Of a DNA stretch of 64,000 nt, positions 1-11,951 are shown piece by piece (position 1 is the first letter of the stretch; each line of letters begins with the position of its first letter). This DNA comes from Asterochloris sp. CNOR1 (taxonomy: Eukaryota > Chlorophyta > Trebouxiophyceae > Trebouxiales > Trebouxiaceae). The stretch lies in NCBI GenBank assembly GCA_963969365.1, contig OZ017747.1, positions 2,108,001 through 2,172,000 on the forward strand, read 5' to 3'. The notes beneath the pieces are model-generated. The model made no database searches. It was not told the origin of the DNA and saw only the letters and a program-made list of their open reading frames with translations. A program made the translations under genes and the position numbers.

Positions 1-365
1 AGCCACACCATGTGTCTGAGACAGGCGGCAAGCACTGGCAGCGCTCAGCCACAACATGCAGGCAGGTAGCCGCACTCAGCATTGGCAGCCACCAGGCACA
101 GCACAGAGACAGGCAGCCTGGGTGCACGGCACTCAGCCCTCGCCTGTATTCAGAGAGGCAGGCGGCCCCAGCTTGTGTCCCGATGGGCAACCTACAGGGA
201 AAGCCTTGCCAAGCACCAGCATGCCAGCTAAGAGGGCAGGCACTGCGACGGGAGCGCAAAGGCGGACATCCTGCGTGCGGAGCACCTGAGAGGCAGGCCA
301 CCGCATTGGATGAGCGTCATGCAACTGACAGGTGGGGCACCCTGCCGTGGCAGCAACTGACCCAC

Positions 366-2818
366 CTTGTCCATGAGAACCTCAGCGCAGGCTAGCTCGT
401 CATAGCCACAGGCAAAGTGGAGGCCTGTCCGCCCCTCAGCATCCTGCTCATCCACTGCAGCTCCCTGGTCCAGCAGCTCCTTCAGCATGGCCACGTCGCC
501 TGCAGACAGGGGCCAGACCAGTCAATATGATGGTGCAGACAGAACAGAGGTGCTGCCGGACTGTCCAGCAACCAGCAGCACCTCTGCCCTTTGCCAGGCC
601 CGCTCAGCCCACCCAGCACAGCACTGCCGAGACCAGGCGCAGGCAGAGGGTCTTGATATCACAGGGCAGGCAGAAACACCCGGCAGCAGAGGTGGTGTGT
701 GTCAGGCATGCAAGGCGGCCTGCCTGCTGCCCAAGCTCACGGCCCTGGCGTGCTGGAATAGGCCACAGCCGCGTGCCTGCTCTACCTTGCCGGCAGCATG
801 CACAATCGAGGAGTCCAGGCACTCTACTTGGAATCTGGAAAATTAGCTCAGCCAGCTTGTGATCAAAGGCACATGAGACATCACCCCCCTCCCCCCCCCC
901 CCCCCCCACCCTTAAAAGGTGCCAAGCTGCGGAAAGCCCCTGAAGAACATGTTACAAATTGAGCAGAACATTGCATGCTGCTGCCCTGTTCCATCCTCGG
1001 GCCCACCTGTGCTGGCAGCAGAGTGCACATTGGGCTCCTCATCCTCCTCTTCCTCCTCCTCCCCTCCTTCAACTGCCTCCTCGCCCCCTGGCTGAGCCCC
1101 TTCAGCCACTGGCTGCCCCATGGCTGCGCTGATCTTCTCCACCACAGCAGGATTTGTCCAGTACCTGCGACCATACACAAACCGAGTCAGCTGTGCATTT
1201 TCCTTGATCTCTCTAGCCAGAGCTCTTAATTGAATGAGTAGGGCTGACCACAAGTCATCTGAGCGGGCAATACTGCAACAGGGCAGCTTCATAGCACAGC
1301 CTGCAACCTGTGGTGCTTCAGGAGGTCATCCGTCCTGCCCAGGCCGAGCTGGCAGTCTAGTGCTGTCATTGCCCTGCACGTCATGCACCAGGCAAAAACC
1401 CAGGTCAGATACAGCGTATCGCTAGCAAGGTCTGAAGATCCATGCAATTTCGCCCCACAAGCAGGGCATCCCAACGGATGCATCATGGCTGAGGGTCCTT
1501 TGCCTTTATCGCCGCTTTTCCCACCAAGCCAGCTGCAGCAGCAATACCCAGAAAACACCTACAAAGTGCCTCAGATGGAGGGAGTGTGCCCCCATCTCAC
1601 TTCATCATGGCTGAAGGACCCCCCTCCTCAATTTCCTTCATGATGGGCGCCATCTCAGGATCCTCCTTCAGAGCCTCCATCTTGGCCTCTATGTCCTCCC
1701 GATAGTTCGGGCTGGACATCTGCTGCATGAAATTGGCCATGGCAGGGTCCTGCATGACAAGAAGAGGAAGAGAGCTCACGTGGGAGTCAAGGTCGGCTGC
1801 CGCAAAGTGGCTGCCCTGCAAGGACAGGCCTGTGTGCTGAGTCGAATTTGCTGCATGACTCTGCAAGGACAGCAAGGTAAGGACGATGCAGCTAGTCTGA
1901 GTTGCTAAGGCTGCCTCCTGAAGCCACAAGAAGAGGGAGGACAGCAGTGCCAAGATGTGCGCAGGCAGCAACTTATGGACAGCGTCCGTGCAAGAGGAGC
2001 CGGCCAGACAGTTTTGTTGCTGCAGCTTCCAGCAAGGGACATTATGCATAGCAGCAAGTAAGTCCTGTTGCAAGCTGAAGGGTCTGGCCTCAGACCGCTG
2101 CCTGGCGGTGAGCTGCTCCACCAAAATCCGACTTATCTGCAGCATCTAGGTGGCCACATCTGCAGCCATGGCGCATGCGCTGCACCACACACACCTGCAT
2201 GAGCTGCTGGCCCAGCTTCTCTGCCATCTCCAGGAACTGAGGGTTGGCAAAGACACCGCTCATTGCGTCAGCATATGCTGAGGGATCAGCCATGGCTGCA
2301 GCTGCAGACTCCTCTGCGCTGCGGCTGCCTCCCTCTCCACCTGGTGCACCTGCTCCTGCAGCTGCAGCTCCTGGCGTGCCTGGGAAGCCAGGGGGCATCA
2401 TGCCTACAGCAACAACAGCACCACGAGATACACACTTGGCTATCAAGAACCTTGGCTCTTGAGAACAGAATACCCCTGCCAGGTGGTGCTGCAAAGTCTG
2501 TCCACAAATGTCAGCGTGAAGCTTGCCTGGTGGCATGCCACCTCCTCCCTGCATGGCCTGAGCCATCTGAGCGAAGGCTGGGTCCTGTGCAATCTGCTCT
2601 GCCATTTGCTTGATACTGGGGTCCTGCAGGGCGCATAGGCAGTCAGCAAACATTGTTCAGGGGGCTCAAAAGGCTACAGTCAAAGGCAGCAGACTGCCTA
2701 GACTGCAGGCAAGCCAGATCCAGGGACGTGTGCCGCAATGCGCCTGCTGTCTCGGCGACCGGCCGGCTCTCACATTGAGGATGTTGCTGAGGGCAGACAT
2801 ATCGAACGGGGCCGCCAT
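366..2818 (-). CDS. AKR2: AKR2-like ankyrin repeat protein (3' end off window)
   Basis: AKR2 is a cytosolic chaperone that binds chloroplast outer-envelope proteins and guides them to the plastid. Exon 1 (2774-2818) reads [15 protein letters not shown]. Exon 2 (2527-2623) reads [20 protein letters not shown]. Later exons carry the [11 protein letters not shown] linker, [37 protein letters not shown] (near 1600-1760), [17 protein letters not shown] with a following Glu-rich stretch (near 1010-1170), and the first ankyrin repeat [20 protein letters not shown] ending at 366. This Met/Gln-rich STI1-like N-terminus followed by acid linker and ankyrin repeats is the AKR2 order. The remaining ankyrin exons were not found in 1-365 and should lie off the left edge. 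Intron 2 (2404-2526) begins with GC rather than GT. Some middle junctions are unresolved, but the family call is firm. Confidence 0.85.
891..907. repeat. 17-nt poly-C tract in an AKR2 intron
   Basis: An uninterrupted run of 17 C on the plus strand (G on the sense strand of AKR2), embedded in a longer C-rich stretch from about 884. It lies downstream of the Glu-rich AKR2 exon in gene direction. It is a simple homopolymer with no sign of function, and its length is prone to sequencing error. Confidence 0.8.
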
Positions 2819-3193
2819 GCTGGTGGTGGCAGATGTGAGCTGGGGGCAAGGATGTGAGAAAAATAAAAATGGAATTGAGACTCGAGTGCCTGGCTGTCCA
2901 TGCCATGCACCTGCAGACAAGTTCTGGGCATAGGCCTGTGCATGTACCCGCAGGGGCGACCAGCTTGAGAAGTGGATGCGTGCTCAGACCTCTCACTGAG
3001 CGCCATGCAAGGCTTTGGTGCCACCTTCAACACAGCTGGTCCTGTGCCACAAGCATGCAGGAGGCTGAGCTGCAAGGCTGGATCAGGCCCCTGACACCTG
3101 AGCCTCAGCAGCTGGACAGATGGGGCTGTGTGCCCAACACAGCGTCTCTATACAAGGTCAGTCAATATCGCCCTCTTCAGGACCTGAGTCATT
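2819..3193. promoter_or_regulatory. Divergent intergenic spacer AKR2 / nucleotidyltransferase-JmjC
   Basis: This 375-bp stretch separates two start codons on opposite strands, so it must hold both promoters and 5' untranslated regions. I see no clear TATA box or other named motif, and no convincing coding exon. Confidence 0.5.
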
Positions 3194-6031
3194 ATGCAAT
3201 CTGCCATTGACTTGCTGGCTGAAGGCTGCTTTGCCCTGGTCTGCCACGCTTTTTATGATGTGCAGGTGGCAGATCACTGGCAGCCTGTCCTTCACGAGGT
3301 TGTCAGGTTGTACAAGCAGACCTGCGGCACCCAGCTCATTGGCGTGTACCTGAGGGGCTCTGTGCCCCAGGCGCGTGCTGTGCCTGGCCTGTCAGACCTT
3401 GACTGCCTGGCCCTGGCTTTCACCGCTGAGCATGACGCCCTGTCAGAGGCCGAATGCCAGGAGCAGATGCAGGCAGCCAGGGCTTATCTGGAGGTGCCCG
3501 CAGGGTGCACAAAGGTGATCTGCCACCCTGGCTGGGATGCTGCCTTTTGACAGCTGTTCCTGAGCAGCAGGCCATGCTGTGGGTCTCTTCACCATCCAAA
3601 CCTGTTGTGCTGCAGGTGGAGCTGAAGCTGTCAGGAGTGCCGTGCATCACCAAGACTGGGCGTTGCCTGCAGAGGCTGGTCACCATCGACAACCCAACCC
3701 TGCCCCAAGATGCCGCAGATCAGCAACCTCCCATGCCCCCAGCAAGAGTGGCCTGCCTGCAAGAGGCCGCTGGCGCCCTGGACTGCAGCCAGCTGCCCCA
3801 TGCATTTGAGCTGAAATCGGGCTCCGTCTGCCTTTGGGGTCTGGATCTGCCAGAGCTGATGCCCCAGGCTGCTGCCCGGCCGACGCCGCTGGTGTTGCCA
3901 TCAGCACCGCTGTCAGGGGTAGCGCTGCACCGCGATGTCGGGCAAGTTCTGCTCTCCCTGCTGCCAGACCTGCCCTCATACAGGCAGGAGCAGGGCTGCA
4001 CTGTGGCTGGTCACGCAGCTGCTGCTGCCAATCGGCAGGCAGCAACAGGCCACAGCTGCCCTGCCCTGTCAGCAGACCAGGAGGTGCCCGCCTCTGGGCA
4101 GCTCCCGCAAACTGCACCAGCCCCGCATCAGGAGGTGGCAGCACGGGTGACTGCAGAGCAGCTCAGGGTGCTGCGCTGGTGCCTGAAGCGCACCATCAGG
4201 GCAGCCTTCGAGCTGACGCTCCAATCGCAGCACGCCTACAGCCGAGACTTGTTCTGGTGCGCCAGCCTGGCTGCAAAGCAGCTGCCCAAGCTGGAGCCTC
4301 TGCTCACCCAGACCGCAGTGCTGTATGTGCAGCCTGTCAGCTCTCTCAGTGAGCTGGAGGCTGGCGCTCGTTTGGGGCTCAGGCTCTGGAGTGCTGTTAT
4401 GGCAGAGTTCAGTGAGCAGATGGTGCAGGTAGATCCCACATGGGCACAGCTCAGTCGTCATGCTGTCACGGTACGTTGGTGATTGGTTGGCTGGTGGCAT
4501 CTAGCATGCAGCCACAACCAAACACATTACAGGTTGCGCGGTTGCCTGCAGAGGCCAAGGCCTGATGGGTTCAAGGCGCTGCAGCAGGTGATGGCTGCCA
4601 GATGGGGCCTGCTGAACTTTGGAGACCCAGTGGGCCAGGCACCTCCACACTTCAAGGGCAGGTGAGACGAAGATGCATTGTGCTGCAAGCTCCTCAGATT
4701 ATGGGTGTGCTGACCTTCTCGCAGGATTGAGAGCTGGCTGCTGCTGTGCCGGCACAGGCTGCCTGAAGAAGAGGCTGTGCAATGCAGGATCAAAGGGCAG
4801 GTGGAGGTGCTGCCCTGGGCTGCCTGCAATGGAGCTCAGAGGGCTGCAGCATTGCAACGCCATTGCACAGCAGGGGATGCGCCTCTGCTGCTGCAGGGCG
4901 CAGCCTCTGACTGGGCGGCTCTGCAGGAGTGGAATCTGGGCTGGCTGGCCCGGCAATCCAGCGCGTTCAGGTGTTTGCATGCCTGCCCTTATGCAGTGCA
5001 CTGTCGTTTCTTCGCAGCAACCTCCTGCACTTCCCCCTGCCCACTGGGCCATACATATGAGGCCAAGCTGTGGTGGTCACCACACCGCAGCAAGTGATCA
5101 CCGGCGATGCACAGCCGCCGCTGCTGCAGGGATGCCCTGGTGCGCGTTTCCCCGACTCTGCGCTTCCCTTTTTGCGACCCTGCCTTCTCAGAGCAGCTCG
5201 CCAGCAGGGACCAGCCGCCCCCCACCGCTGCCGTCTCCATGCCACCATGGCAGTTTGCGCTGCGCCTGCAGCGGTGCAGTTGCCTGGCCCCCCTGCACTA
5301 TGGGCCAGGGGAGGCATATTACCTGCAGGCAGACATTCCTGGCAGCCTGCTGCAGGACGTGCAGGGCAGCACTGGCGGGCTGACGGGTATGAGGAGTGCA
5401 GCCCTGTGTGTCTATTGCCTGATGTATTCCGCGAGCATTTGGCATGCCTGGCAAGCCGGCACCCGCTGGGTAGCCGGCAAAGCCTACTCTGCTCTTTGGC
5501 TCCCTGCTCAGCACCTGCCTCCTGCAAGGGCTGGCGCTGCTACAAGCAGGTGTAACTTTCTGGCGTGCTTGGCAAGCTGTCATCAAGCTGGCATGCAGTC
5601 CGCGCCTGACTGCCTGCATATCTTGCCCTTTGCTGGCTGCAGGTGCTCTGCAGGCCATGGACCTGCACCTGTCGCAGCCCCACCGCCTGTGGTGCAGCCC
5701 TGAGGGCGCCATCTCCCCGCTGCATTTCGACACGAGCACCTCCTTCCTGGTGCAAGTATCTGGCGCCAAGCGCATGTTGTTCTACCCACCAGAGCAGGCT
5801 CAGCTATTGTACCATTACCCTGACACCCACATGCTGCGCCGGAGGGCCCGCGTAGATCCAGCAGAGCCTGACCTGCACAGCTTCCCACTGGTCCAGCAGG
5901 CAGCTGCCCTTGAAGCAGTGCTGCAGCCTGGCGATGCCATCCTCTTTCCAGCGCGCTGGAGCCACTACACCGAGAGCATCAGGACTGTCAACATGTCGGT
6001 GACTGTGCGGTACAGCGCTCTGGATGGCTGA
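3194..6031 (+). CDS. Nucleotidyltransferase-JmjC (cupin_8) fusion protein
   Basis: One multi-exon gene joins two domains. The N-terminal part resembles the pol-beta nucleotidyltransferase fold: YLRGSVPQ followed by LSDLDCLALAF gives the G-S and D-x-D metal-site pattern, and an LKRTIRAAFELTLQ helix plus a YSRDLFWCA segment (4180-4260) match the C-terminal half of that bacterial-type family. The C-terminal part is JmjC/cupin_8: PLLLQGAASDWAAL, then SPLHFDTSTSFLVQVSGAKR holding the HxD iron ligands, and FPARWSHYTESIRTVNMSVT holding the distal His. Joints that fit are 3502|3616 (GTGCCC donor), about 4470|4550 and about 4662|4725. The region 4980-5640 has less certain exons. JmjC proteins of this class are Fe(II)/2-oxoglutarate hydroxylases; the substrate is unknown. 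The start ATG at 3194 has no better rival upstream. Confidence 0.72.
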
Positions 6032-6461
6032 TGCTCGGCCGCCCCTCAAGGGACCACAGCTGGCAAAGGGGGACACAGCCTGCAGCTCGACTGTCTGAAG
6101 GTCACATATTGTCTGCTGGGACATCAAGCTGCTCACGATGCTGAGTGAGGCCCACCCCAATTTTTTGGCACTGACCACGTCGCAATGCCTTCTGCAGGAG
6201 GAAGTTTTATGCAGCGGCTGCAGTGCCGGCAGTCTCAATGTGTTGCTGTCTGGTCTCTGATGTAGAGCCCCCCAGGACACCTGCTGAGCTGAAGATGTGT
6301 CAAGTTAAGCTTTCAGTCGTCAAGTATTATTCATTCTCTCATGAACTTCTGTATGTCATGTGATAATGTACACAGAAATCAGAGGCTACTTCAGAGCAGC
6401 TGAGGGGAACACCACTGCATGAGGGCGGGCAAAACACGGCCGGGGGTGGGAATTGGCCACG
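6032..6461. other. Convergent intergenic spacer, nothing recognised
   Basis: This 430-bp stretch lies between the stop codons of the JmjC fusion gene (+) and the RETICULATA-related gene (-). It should hold both 3' untranslated regions. The part around 6290-6400 is richer in A+T than its surroundings. No gene, repeat or RNA was seen. Confidence 0.6.
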
Positions 6462-8669
6462 TCACTCTACAGGGGTCTTGGGCTGCAGCCCAGTGAAGCG
6501 CAGGTAGTCAATCCACATACTGGACCCCAAGAAGGTGTTGCCTGTGCGAACGGCAAAGGAAAGTGCCGCACACAGCGCCTTGCTGCTGCCAAACATCCTC
6601 TCAATGCCCCGCTCCTCCACGACGCCAGCGATGAGCTGGTACCGCAGGTTGCTATTCCAGGCCATGAAGGTGCCGTAGCCAATGGATGTGATGATGACCC
6701 CCTGTGGCTGGTTGGGAGGGTGGAAGTTCTTGTCCAGCATCTGGCGGGCTGCCATGAGGGAGTTGGTCACGGCCACCCCAAACACGCTGGAGCCAAAGCC
6801 GACGCCCAGCAGCTTGACACCGTTGCGAGCGACAGCTCCTGCACGCTGCCCCAGTGTGAAGGGCTCCCTGCCAGCTGGCACCACCTGCAGCGAGAGTGAC
6901 AAGGGGTCGGCCTCAGCAGTGCTCGAGACAGTCTGCATGCTGCGTCGCCCTGGCACCTTCAAAGCATTTGAAGATCACAGGGCCTTACAGGCAGAGGCTG
7001 CACAGCTGCAGGCCCCTCCACCAAATTGCTTGACGGTGCTGCACTTAATGCACATCTGCCGCTGCCTGCCAATGTGGACAATTCATGCCACAATGATCAA
7101 TTGTAGCTGTTGCTAGCAGCTCATCTGGAGGACAGATGCGCCTGCTGATGCCTCCTGAGGGGTAGCAGCATGCCAGTAACTTCCATTTACAAGCCTCACA
7201 TTCCAGGGGATAGACATGCGGCCTTCCTGCAAGATGCTCACCTGGAAGGCATTGTCTGGGCACCCCGCGAACCACTTTTGGAGCCCACTTTGTGGCTTGG
7301 TGGCCGCCGCGGCCGCCTTGCTCTGCCCAAAGGTGTAGCGCGGTGCGGGCAGCCAGGTCAGCATGAAGTCGGCCACCACCGCCATCACACAGTTGGCGAA
7401 GACGAAGTCGATCTCAGCCTTGAAGTTGTCCCCTCGCTTGTTCAGCTCGGCCAGGATCTTCATGGTGATGCCAATGCCAACCTCAATGGCCACCTTGATG
7501 GGAAAATTGGGGTCCCCCAGCAGACGCTCACGTGTGCCTGCAGGGCAAAGAAAGCCCACAGTATCTCGGCATCCGCTTGTGGCCCGCCTGCTCTTGCCTT
7601 GCCCACTTTGGGACCAGACTTGTCTGTCCCGCCATTCTTGGAGTGGCAACACACTGCCTGCCTGACAGACCACAGAGTGAAGGGCAACAACGAAAGGCCG
7701 CAGGTATATCCAGGCATATTTGAGATCTCAGAGCAACTGGTTGAGCCTGTACACCTGTTGCAGCATGGCTGCTGCACTTGTTGCTATTGCCTTACCTCCA
7801 AATTTGAGCCAGAATTTGAGGAAGAAATTTCGCTCGATCTCCAGGTAGCGCTGCATAGCCTCAGCTGTAATCTGTATGAACAGATTTGAACATTGTCAAC
7901 GCAGGGTTGACGCAGGAATGCACGGCAGTCTCCAAAGGTGACTACTGCTGCTGACCGTCATCTGGGAGCATTGCCAAGGCAACAGCAACGGCCGCAAAGT
8001 AGACATGTCCAGCTGCGATAGCAGCATTTTGAAGCAGCTTCAGGCGCACCGTGCCTTCCTTCACGGCATTTGCCACAGCCACTGGCAGGCTGTCCAGAGC
8101 TCGGCCTGCTGCTAGCAAGATGGCCTCTGCACTGTGGGAGTCCCCACTGCTGCCTGCAGGAGGAGGGGTATGGCTGCATGGGTCAGCTATCAGCAACAGG
8201 TTCTCTAAGGCGGTGAAAGCGCAATGCGGGGCTGGCGCCCAGTGCAAGTCATAGGGTGCACAGCGGCAGGGACCTCAAACCATCTGCTGCTGCAGGAGCC
8301 TGCTCACCGGAGTAGCCACCATCATGTCCATCACCACCGCCTGTGCCATTGACCCCGGCATTCCCAGCACCACCTCCGCCTGATGAGCTTGTGCTTGGCC
8401 ATTCTGTTGCCGCGGCATCTGCAGGGACATTCTGGGGCATTGACTACCAATGCAGCAGCTCAGCCACCCAAAGCCCCAGGGTCCAACAGACCTGCGCTCC
8501 GAGCTACAGACGTGCGCTCCGGGGCCTTGCTGATGATCGGTTTGCTGATCTTTTGCCTGCCAGCTTTCTGCGCAGGGCGATGCAGAGGTCCAAAGCGGGC
8601 CATCGGCCGCATCGCAGGGCTCAGGCGTTGGTGCATCTGAGCATGCGCCGCTGGCAGCCTCATGCTCAA
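6462..8669 (-). CDS. RER: RETICULATA-related plastid envelope protein (DUF3411)
   Basis: RETICULATA-related proteins are plant and algal chloroplast-envelope membrane proteins that influence leaf and plastid development; their activity is unknown. Six exons fit: 8669-8468, 8418-8308, 8153-7956, 7864-7796, 7537-7242 and 6884-6462, summing to 1,299 nt (432 aa). Exon 1 is a basic, Ser-rich transit-peptide-like N-terminus and exon 2 a Gly/Asn/Ser linker. The core reads AIEVGIGITMKILAELNKRG, FANCVMAVVADFMLTWLPAP, WFAGCPDNAFQ and EPFTLGQRAGAVARNGVKLL, all family hallmarks, with several hydrophobic spans. The Met at 8669 is the first in the open frame; a downstream Met such as MRPMARFGPL is possible. 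The gene is head-to-head with PSMG2, with 80 bp between start codons. Confidence 0.88.
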
Positions 8670-8749
8670 CCTGCCCGAATCGGAGGTGCCCTAGCACCAG
8701 GATATTTTCTGTTCAGTGAGCCACAAAGAGAAGATCGCGCCCCTCCCCC
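8670..8749. promoter_or_regulatory. 80-bp bidirectional promoter, RER / PSMG2
   Basis: The start codons of RER (minus) and PSMG2 (plus) lie on either side of this 80-bp interval, so both promoters must overlap here or extend into the genes. No TATA box is apparent. Confidence 0.5.
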
Positions 8750-9684
8750 ATGCACCTTTCACTCAAATCTGATGGCAGCCAGCTGCAGCTGCAGGGGCGC
8801 ACACTGCTCCTTGTGAGTTGCATTGAACCAGTCGGTCAGCCTCTTCTCCCGGATGCATCCTTTCACCGTTACTGACCCCAAGCTTCCGTTTTGCCTGTAG
8901 GCCGCAGTGACTCTGGGCAATGTGGGCCAGCTGGCTTTGGATTTGCTGGTGTCCATGCTGAGGTTGCCCAGGCAGGCGTGCCTGAGCAGCCACAATGTGC
9001 TGCCATGCCTGGGGTACGATGCCTTCGCCCCCGCAAGCCGGTCACAGCCAGACCAGGCCACTCATCTGGTGACAGCGCTGGAGCTCTACCAGCTTGGCGA
9101 CTTTGCACTGCTGCAGCAAAGGGCACCTGCTGCCAAAGGCCGGCAGCAGGCATACGCTCAAGAGCTGGCAGCCTGGATTGTCAGCATGGGGTTCCAGCGT
9201 GTCGTGCTGCTGGGCAGCCTGGACGCTGCTCACCGCCTTGATGCCCACATTGACAGCGTGCCAGCAGTCCATGCGCTCAGTGAAGACGCTGCCATGGCAC
9301 AGCAATGCCAGCAGCTGGGCATCGCAAGCTTGCAGGTAAGCCACCAGTGTTCTGCGCTCTGGGTTGCTTGATGCCCCCGCCCAACCTCTTGTCCAGTCTG
9401 CTCAGCATGGCCTTGCTCTGCAGGAGGCTCATGTTGCTGAGATCCAGAAGCAGGAATCCCTGCTCCCGCCCTGGACCCTGCGGGCAGCATTGCAGTCTGC
9501 CAGAATGCCTCTGCTGGGCCTATTCACCTTCTCGACGGATTCAGATAGCTCCCAGGATGCCTTCAGGCTCGCTGATGCGGCAAACAGGTTGCTGCAGCTT
9601 GTGCCAGAGCACGAGCAGGTGCCCTGGCAGCCTCCTGTAAGCTGGCAGTCTGTCTACGGTCCCCCACCCCTCCATGTGTATTGA
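8750..9684 (+). CDS. PSMG2: Proteasome assembly chaperone 2 (PAC2)
   Basis: PAC2 pairs with PAC1 and scaffolds assembly of the proteasome alpha ring in the cytosol and nucleus. Three exons fit: 8750-8812, 8901-9335 and 9424-9684, together 759 nt (252 aa), close to the family length. Exon 1 encodes MHLSLKSDGSQLQLQGRTLL, leading across the intron into VTLGNVGQLALDLLVSML, the family's signature opening. LELYQLGDFALLQQRAP and VVLLGSLDAAHRLDAHIDSV follow the PAC2 pattern, and the last exon carries LLGLFTFSTDSDSSQDAF. All junctions are GT-AG. NXD1 starts 119 bp downstream on the same strand. Confidence 0.88.
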
Positions 9685-9803
9685 GTGTTCATGAACAATC
9701 AGCAACGAGCAGGCAGAGACCAATTTTTGTGGGTGGTTCTTTGGGAATCTGAAGCTCATCTGATCTTGAAGGGACCCTAAACAACTGTTCAGGTCCCAGA
9801 GCG

Positions 9804-11732
9804 ATGGGAAGAAAGGTGAGGAGCGAGGGATCGGCTGTCACGACAAAGCAGAACAGATCCACAACTCTGCGCGCAGGATATGATGATGCCCCATGGCATT
9901 TCAGGGGCAGGTAGCCAGTCCAGATGATGCGCTGTCAGTGTGGAAAGAGCCCATGCAGATCGCTGTGGGATACACTGCCTCACCAACACGGTCCTGAATG
10001 CAGGGCCCTGTACCAGCTGCACGCCATCAGAGTGTCAGACGTGAGGCCAACAGGTTCTGCATGTGTTGTTCCATTTCTGTCAAGCCAAACCAGACCAGCA
10101 GCCGCCGCCACAACATGCAGGCGAGGAAGCACATCCCTGATGGGCTGCCAATCATCAGCTTCTTGGGGTGAGAGGACTTGCCCTGCGGCCAGCTGTGCTG
10201 CCAGACCAGCAGCTGGCGGTCAGAGCCTGCACATGGCAGTGTGCTGCAACTGGGCTGTCCTGCTGCAGATGGACGTTGGGCGGCTTTTATCTCGCCCGTT
10301 ATGCAGACAGCCCTGTGGGGCCATTCAATGAGGTGGGTGGTTCCGTGCTGCCGCCTCTCCATGTGCAGCAAGCTGACAGGCCACAGTCCTGGACATGACC
10401 ACACCCCACACAACTTCCTGCAGCTGGTTGTAATCAGTGGGCTGGTGTGGCACCGCATCCCTCGCAAGTGGATTTCAGGCTCCTGTGCCTGGGCTGCCAG
10501 GGTCTATGTGGACAACAGGCAAGCCCCTTTTCTTGCATGTGCCTCCACCCTTGGGCATGCTGCAATGTAGCACCATATGATGCTTGTAGCAGGCAGCATG
10601 TAGCCCATTGCCGTCTACAGCAAGCAGCAGCAGACGGCGGGCGAGACTGCAGGGTGGGTATGACTTCAGCGGTATCATGAAGCGCTGGTGCAGGGAGGCC
10701 AGGGATCATGGCAGGCAGGAGGTTGGCCTGCCATCAAACCTGGTCAGCTTTGATGCCCACACATCGCGCAAGGGCAGGGGAGCAGCCCGCAGCTGGTGGC
10801 ACCAGCCTCACTCCAGCGGCCACCAGCTTTGTGCTCAAAGGCATCACAGGAACGTTGGCATGGCAATCTTCCCAGGTGAGAGCTGGTGAAGCTTAGTGCA
10901 GACAGCAAGCGCCTGTCCTGAACACTCTTTGTTGGCTCACTATCAGCAAGCTTCTGACACTTGTGCCTTACTGTTGGCTGCTGACTCCTGTGGCTCTGGA
11001 GTTGCAAAGCCATGCAAAGCTCTTATCCAGCATCCCAAGCAGCATGAGCTGGCTGATCGGTGCTGCCTCTGCAGACTCTGAGCCAACTGAAGGGCTGGAT
11101 GGTCCAGTGTCCCTCTCAGCAAAAGCCGAGAGCGCTCCCTGGTGGCAGCCCTGGCGCAGCCCTAGCGCCCCTGCAGTGCCTCTGTGCTCCTTTGACAGGC
11201 TGCCCCCTGCACATCTGCGAGGCTGGGCAGGGCCCCGCATCGGGCTAGCGCTTCCTAGCTTCAGGTGCTGCAGTCATGCTTAGCAGTTGCATCACTGCTG
11301 TAAGCATGAAAAGCCTGCCCCTAGTCACACCGGCCGCACCGGGCTGACACTCTTGTTGACCTGCAGTGGTCGCACAGAGCAGCATCCAGGGCTTTTGAAA
11401 TACGCCTGTGCCCTGGACACGCACGTGCGCCCAGTACGTGCCACCGCTGTCAGTGCCATTCCACCAGAAGAGGGTGGTGATGCCGCTGTGGACGCTATGT
11501 TTGGTGGGCGCCCATTGGTAGCGCTGGCCTTTGACAACATGGAGGTACGCCGTCATTGCTGCATGTAATGCATGCTTTTGTGTTGGTTCAAGTGGGGCTT
11601 CTCATTATTTGTGAAAAGCAGCTGAGCCCCATGTGCATATTGCAGATGTCAGTGCAAGCACCGCAGCGGCACGAATTGTATGACCCCAAGCAGCATCGAC
11701 AGCATCAGATACCCATTTCCCAGCTGGCTTAA
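9804..11732 (+). CDS. NXD1: NEOXANTHIN-DEFICIENT 1-like protein
   Basis: NXD1 is needed in plants for neoxanthin, the xanthophyll made from violaxanthin; its biochemical role is unsettled. Nine exons fit: 9804-9910, 10004-10040, 10121-10167, 10269-10332, 10424-10518, 10694-10875, 11075-11264, 11367-11544 and 11646-11732, total 987 nt (328 aa). Family blocks: GYDDAPWHFRGRALYQLHAI, WTLGGFYLARYADSPVGPF, CAWAARVYVD, HGRQEVGLPSNLVSF, GPRIGLALPSF, LLKYACALDTHVRPVRA and LVALAFDNMEMSVQAP. The fold is related to acetoacetate decarboxylase. Intron 5 (10519-10693) starts with GC inside AG|GCAAGC, and only that choice keeps the frame and the conserved residues. CAND1 converges from the other strand with 219 bp between stop codons. 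Confidence 0.88.
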
Positions 11733-11951
11733 CATCCCAGCACCCCAGCCGGTGTTAGAGTCAGGCATGCACCATGAGCAGCATGCTGACGCGGATTGGA
11801 AGGCATGCTGCTCATGATGCCCCAGTTACACTGCACAAAATGTTGATGCAAGCAAAGCATTGTCTAATGTACTCCTGTGTGGTCACATGAAATCTGGCAT
11901 GTCAAGTTCTAACAATCAAAGGGAGTTGTGTGCCTTCCAGGGTAGAACTGT

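Noticed and set aside
912-1292. Open frame as a separate Glu-rich protein
   Set aside because: Only its central part is coding; it is an AKR2 exon with read-through into introns on both sides.
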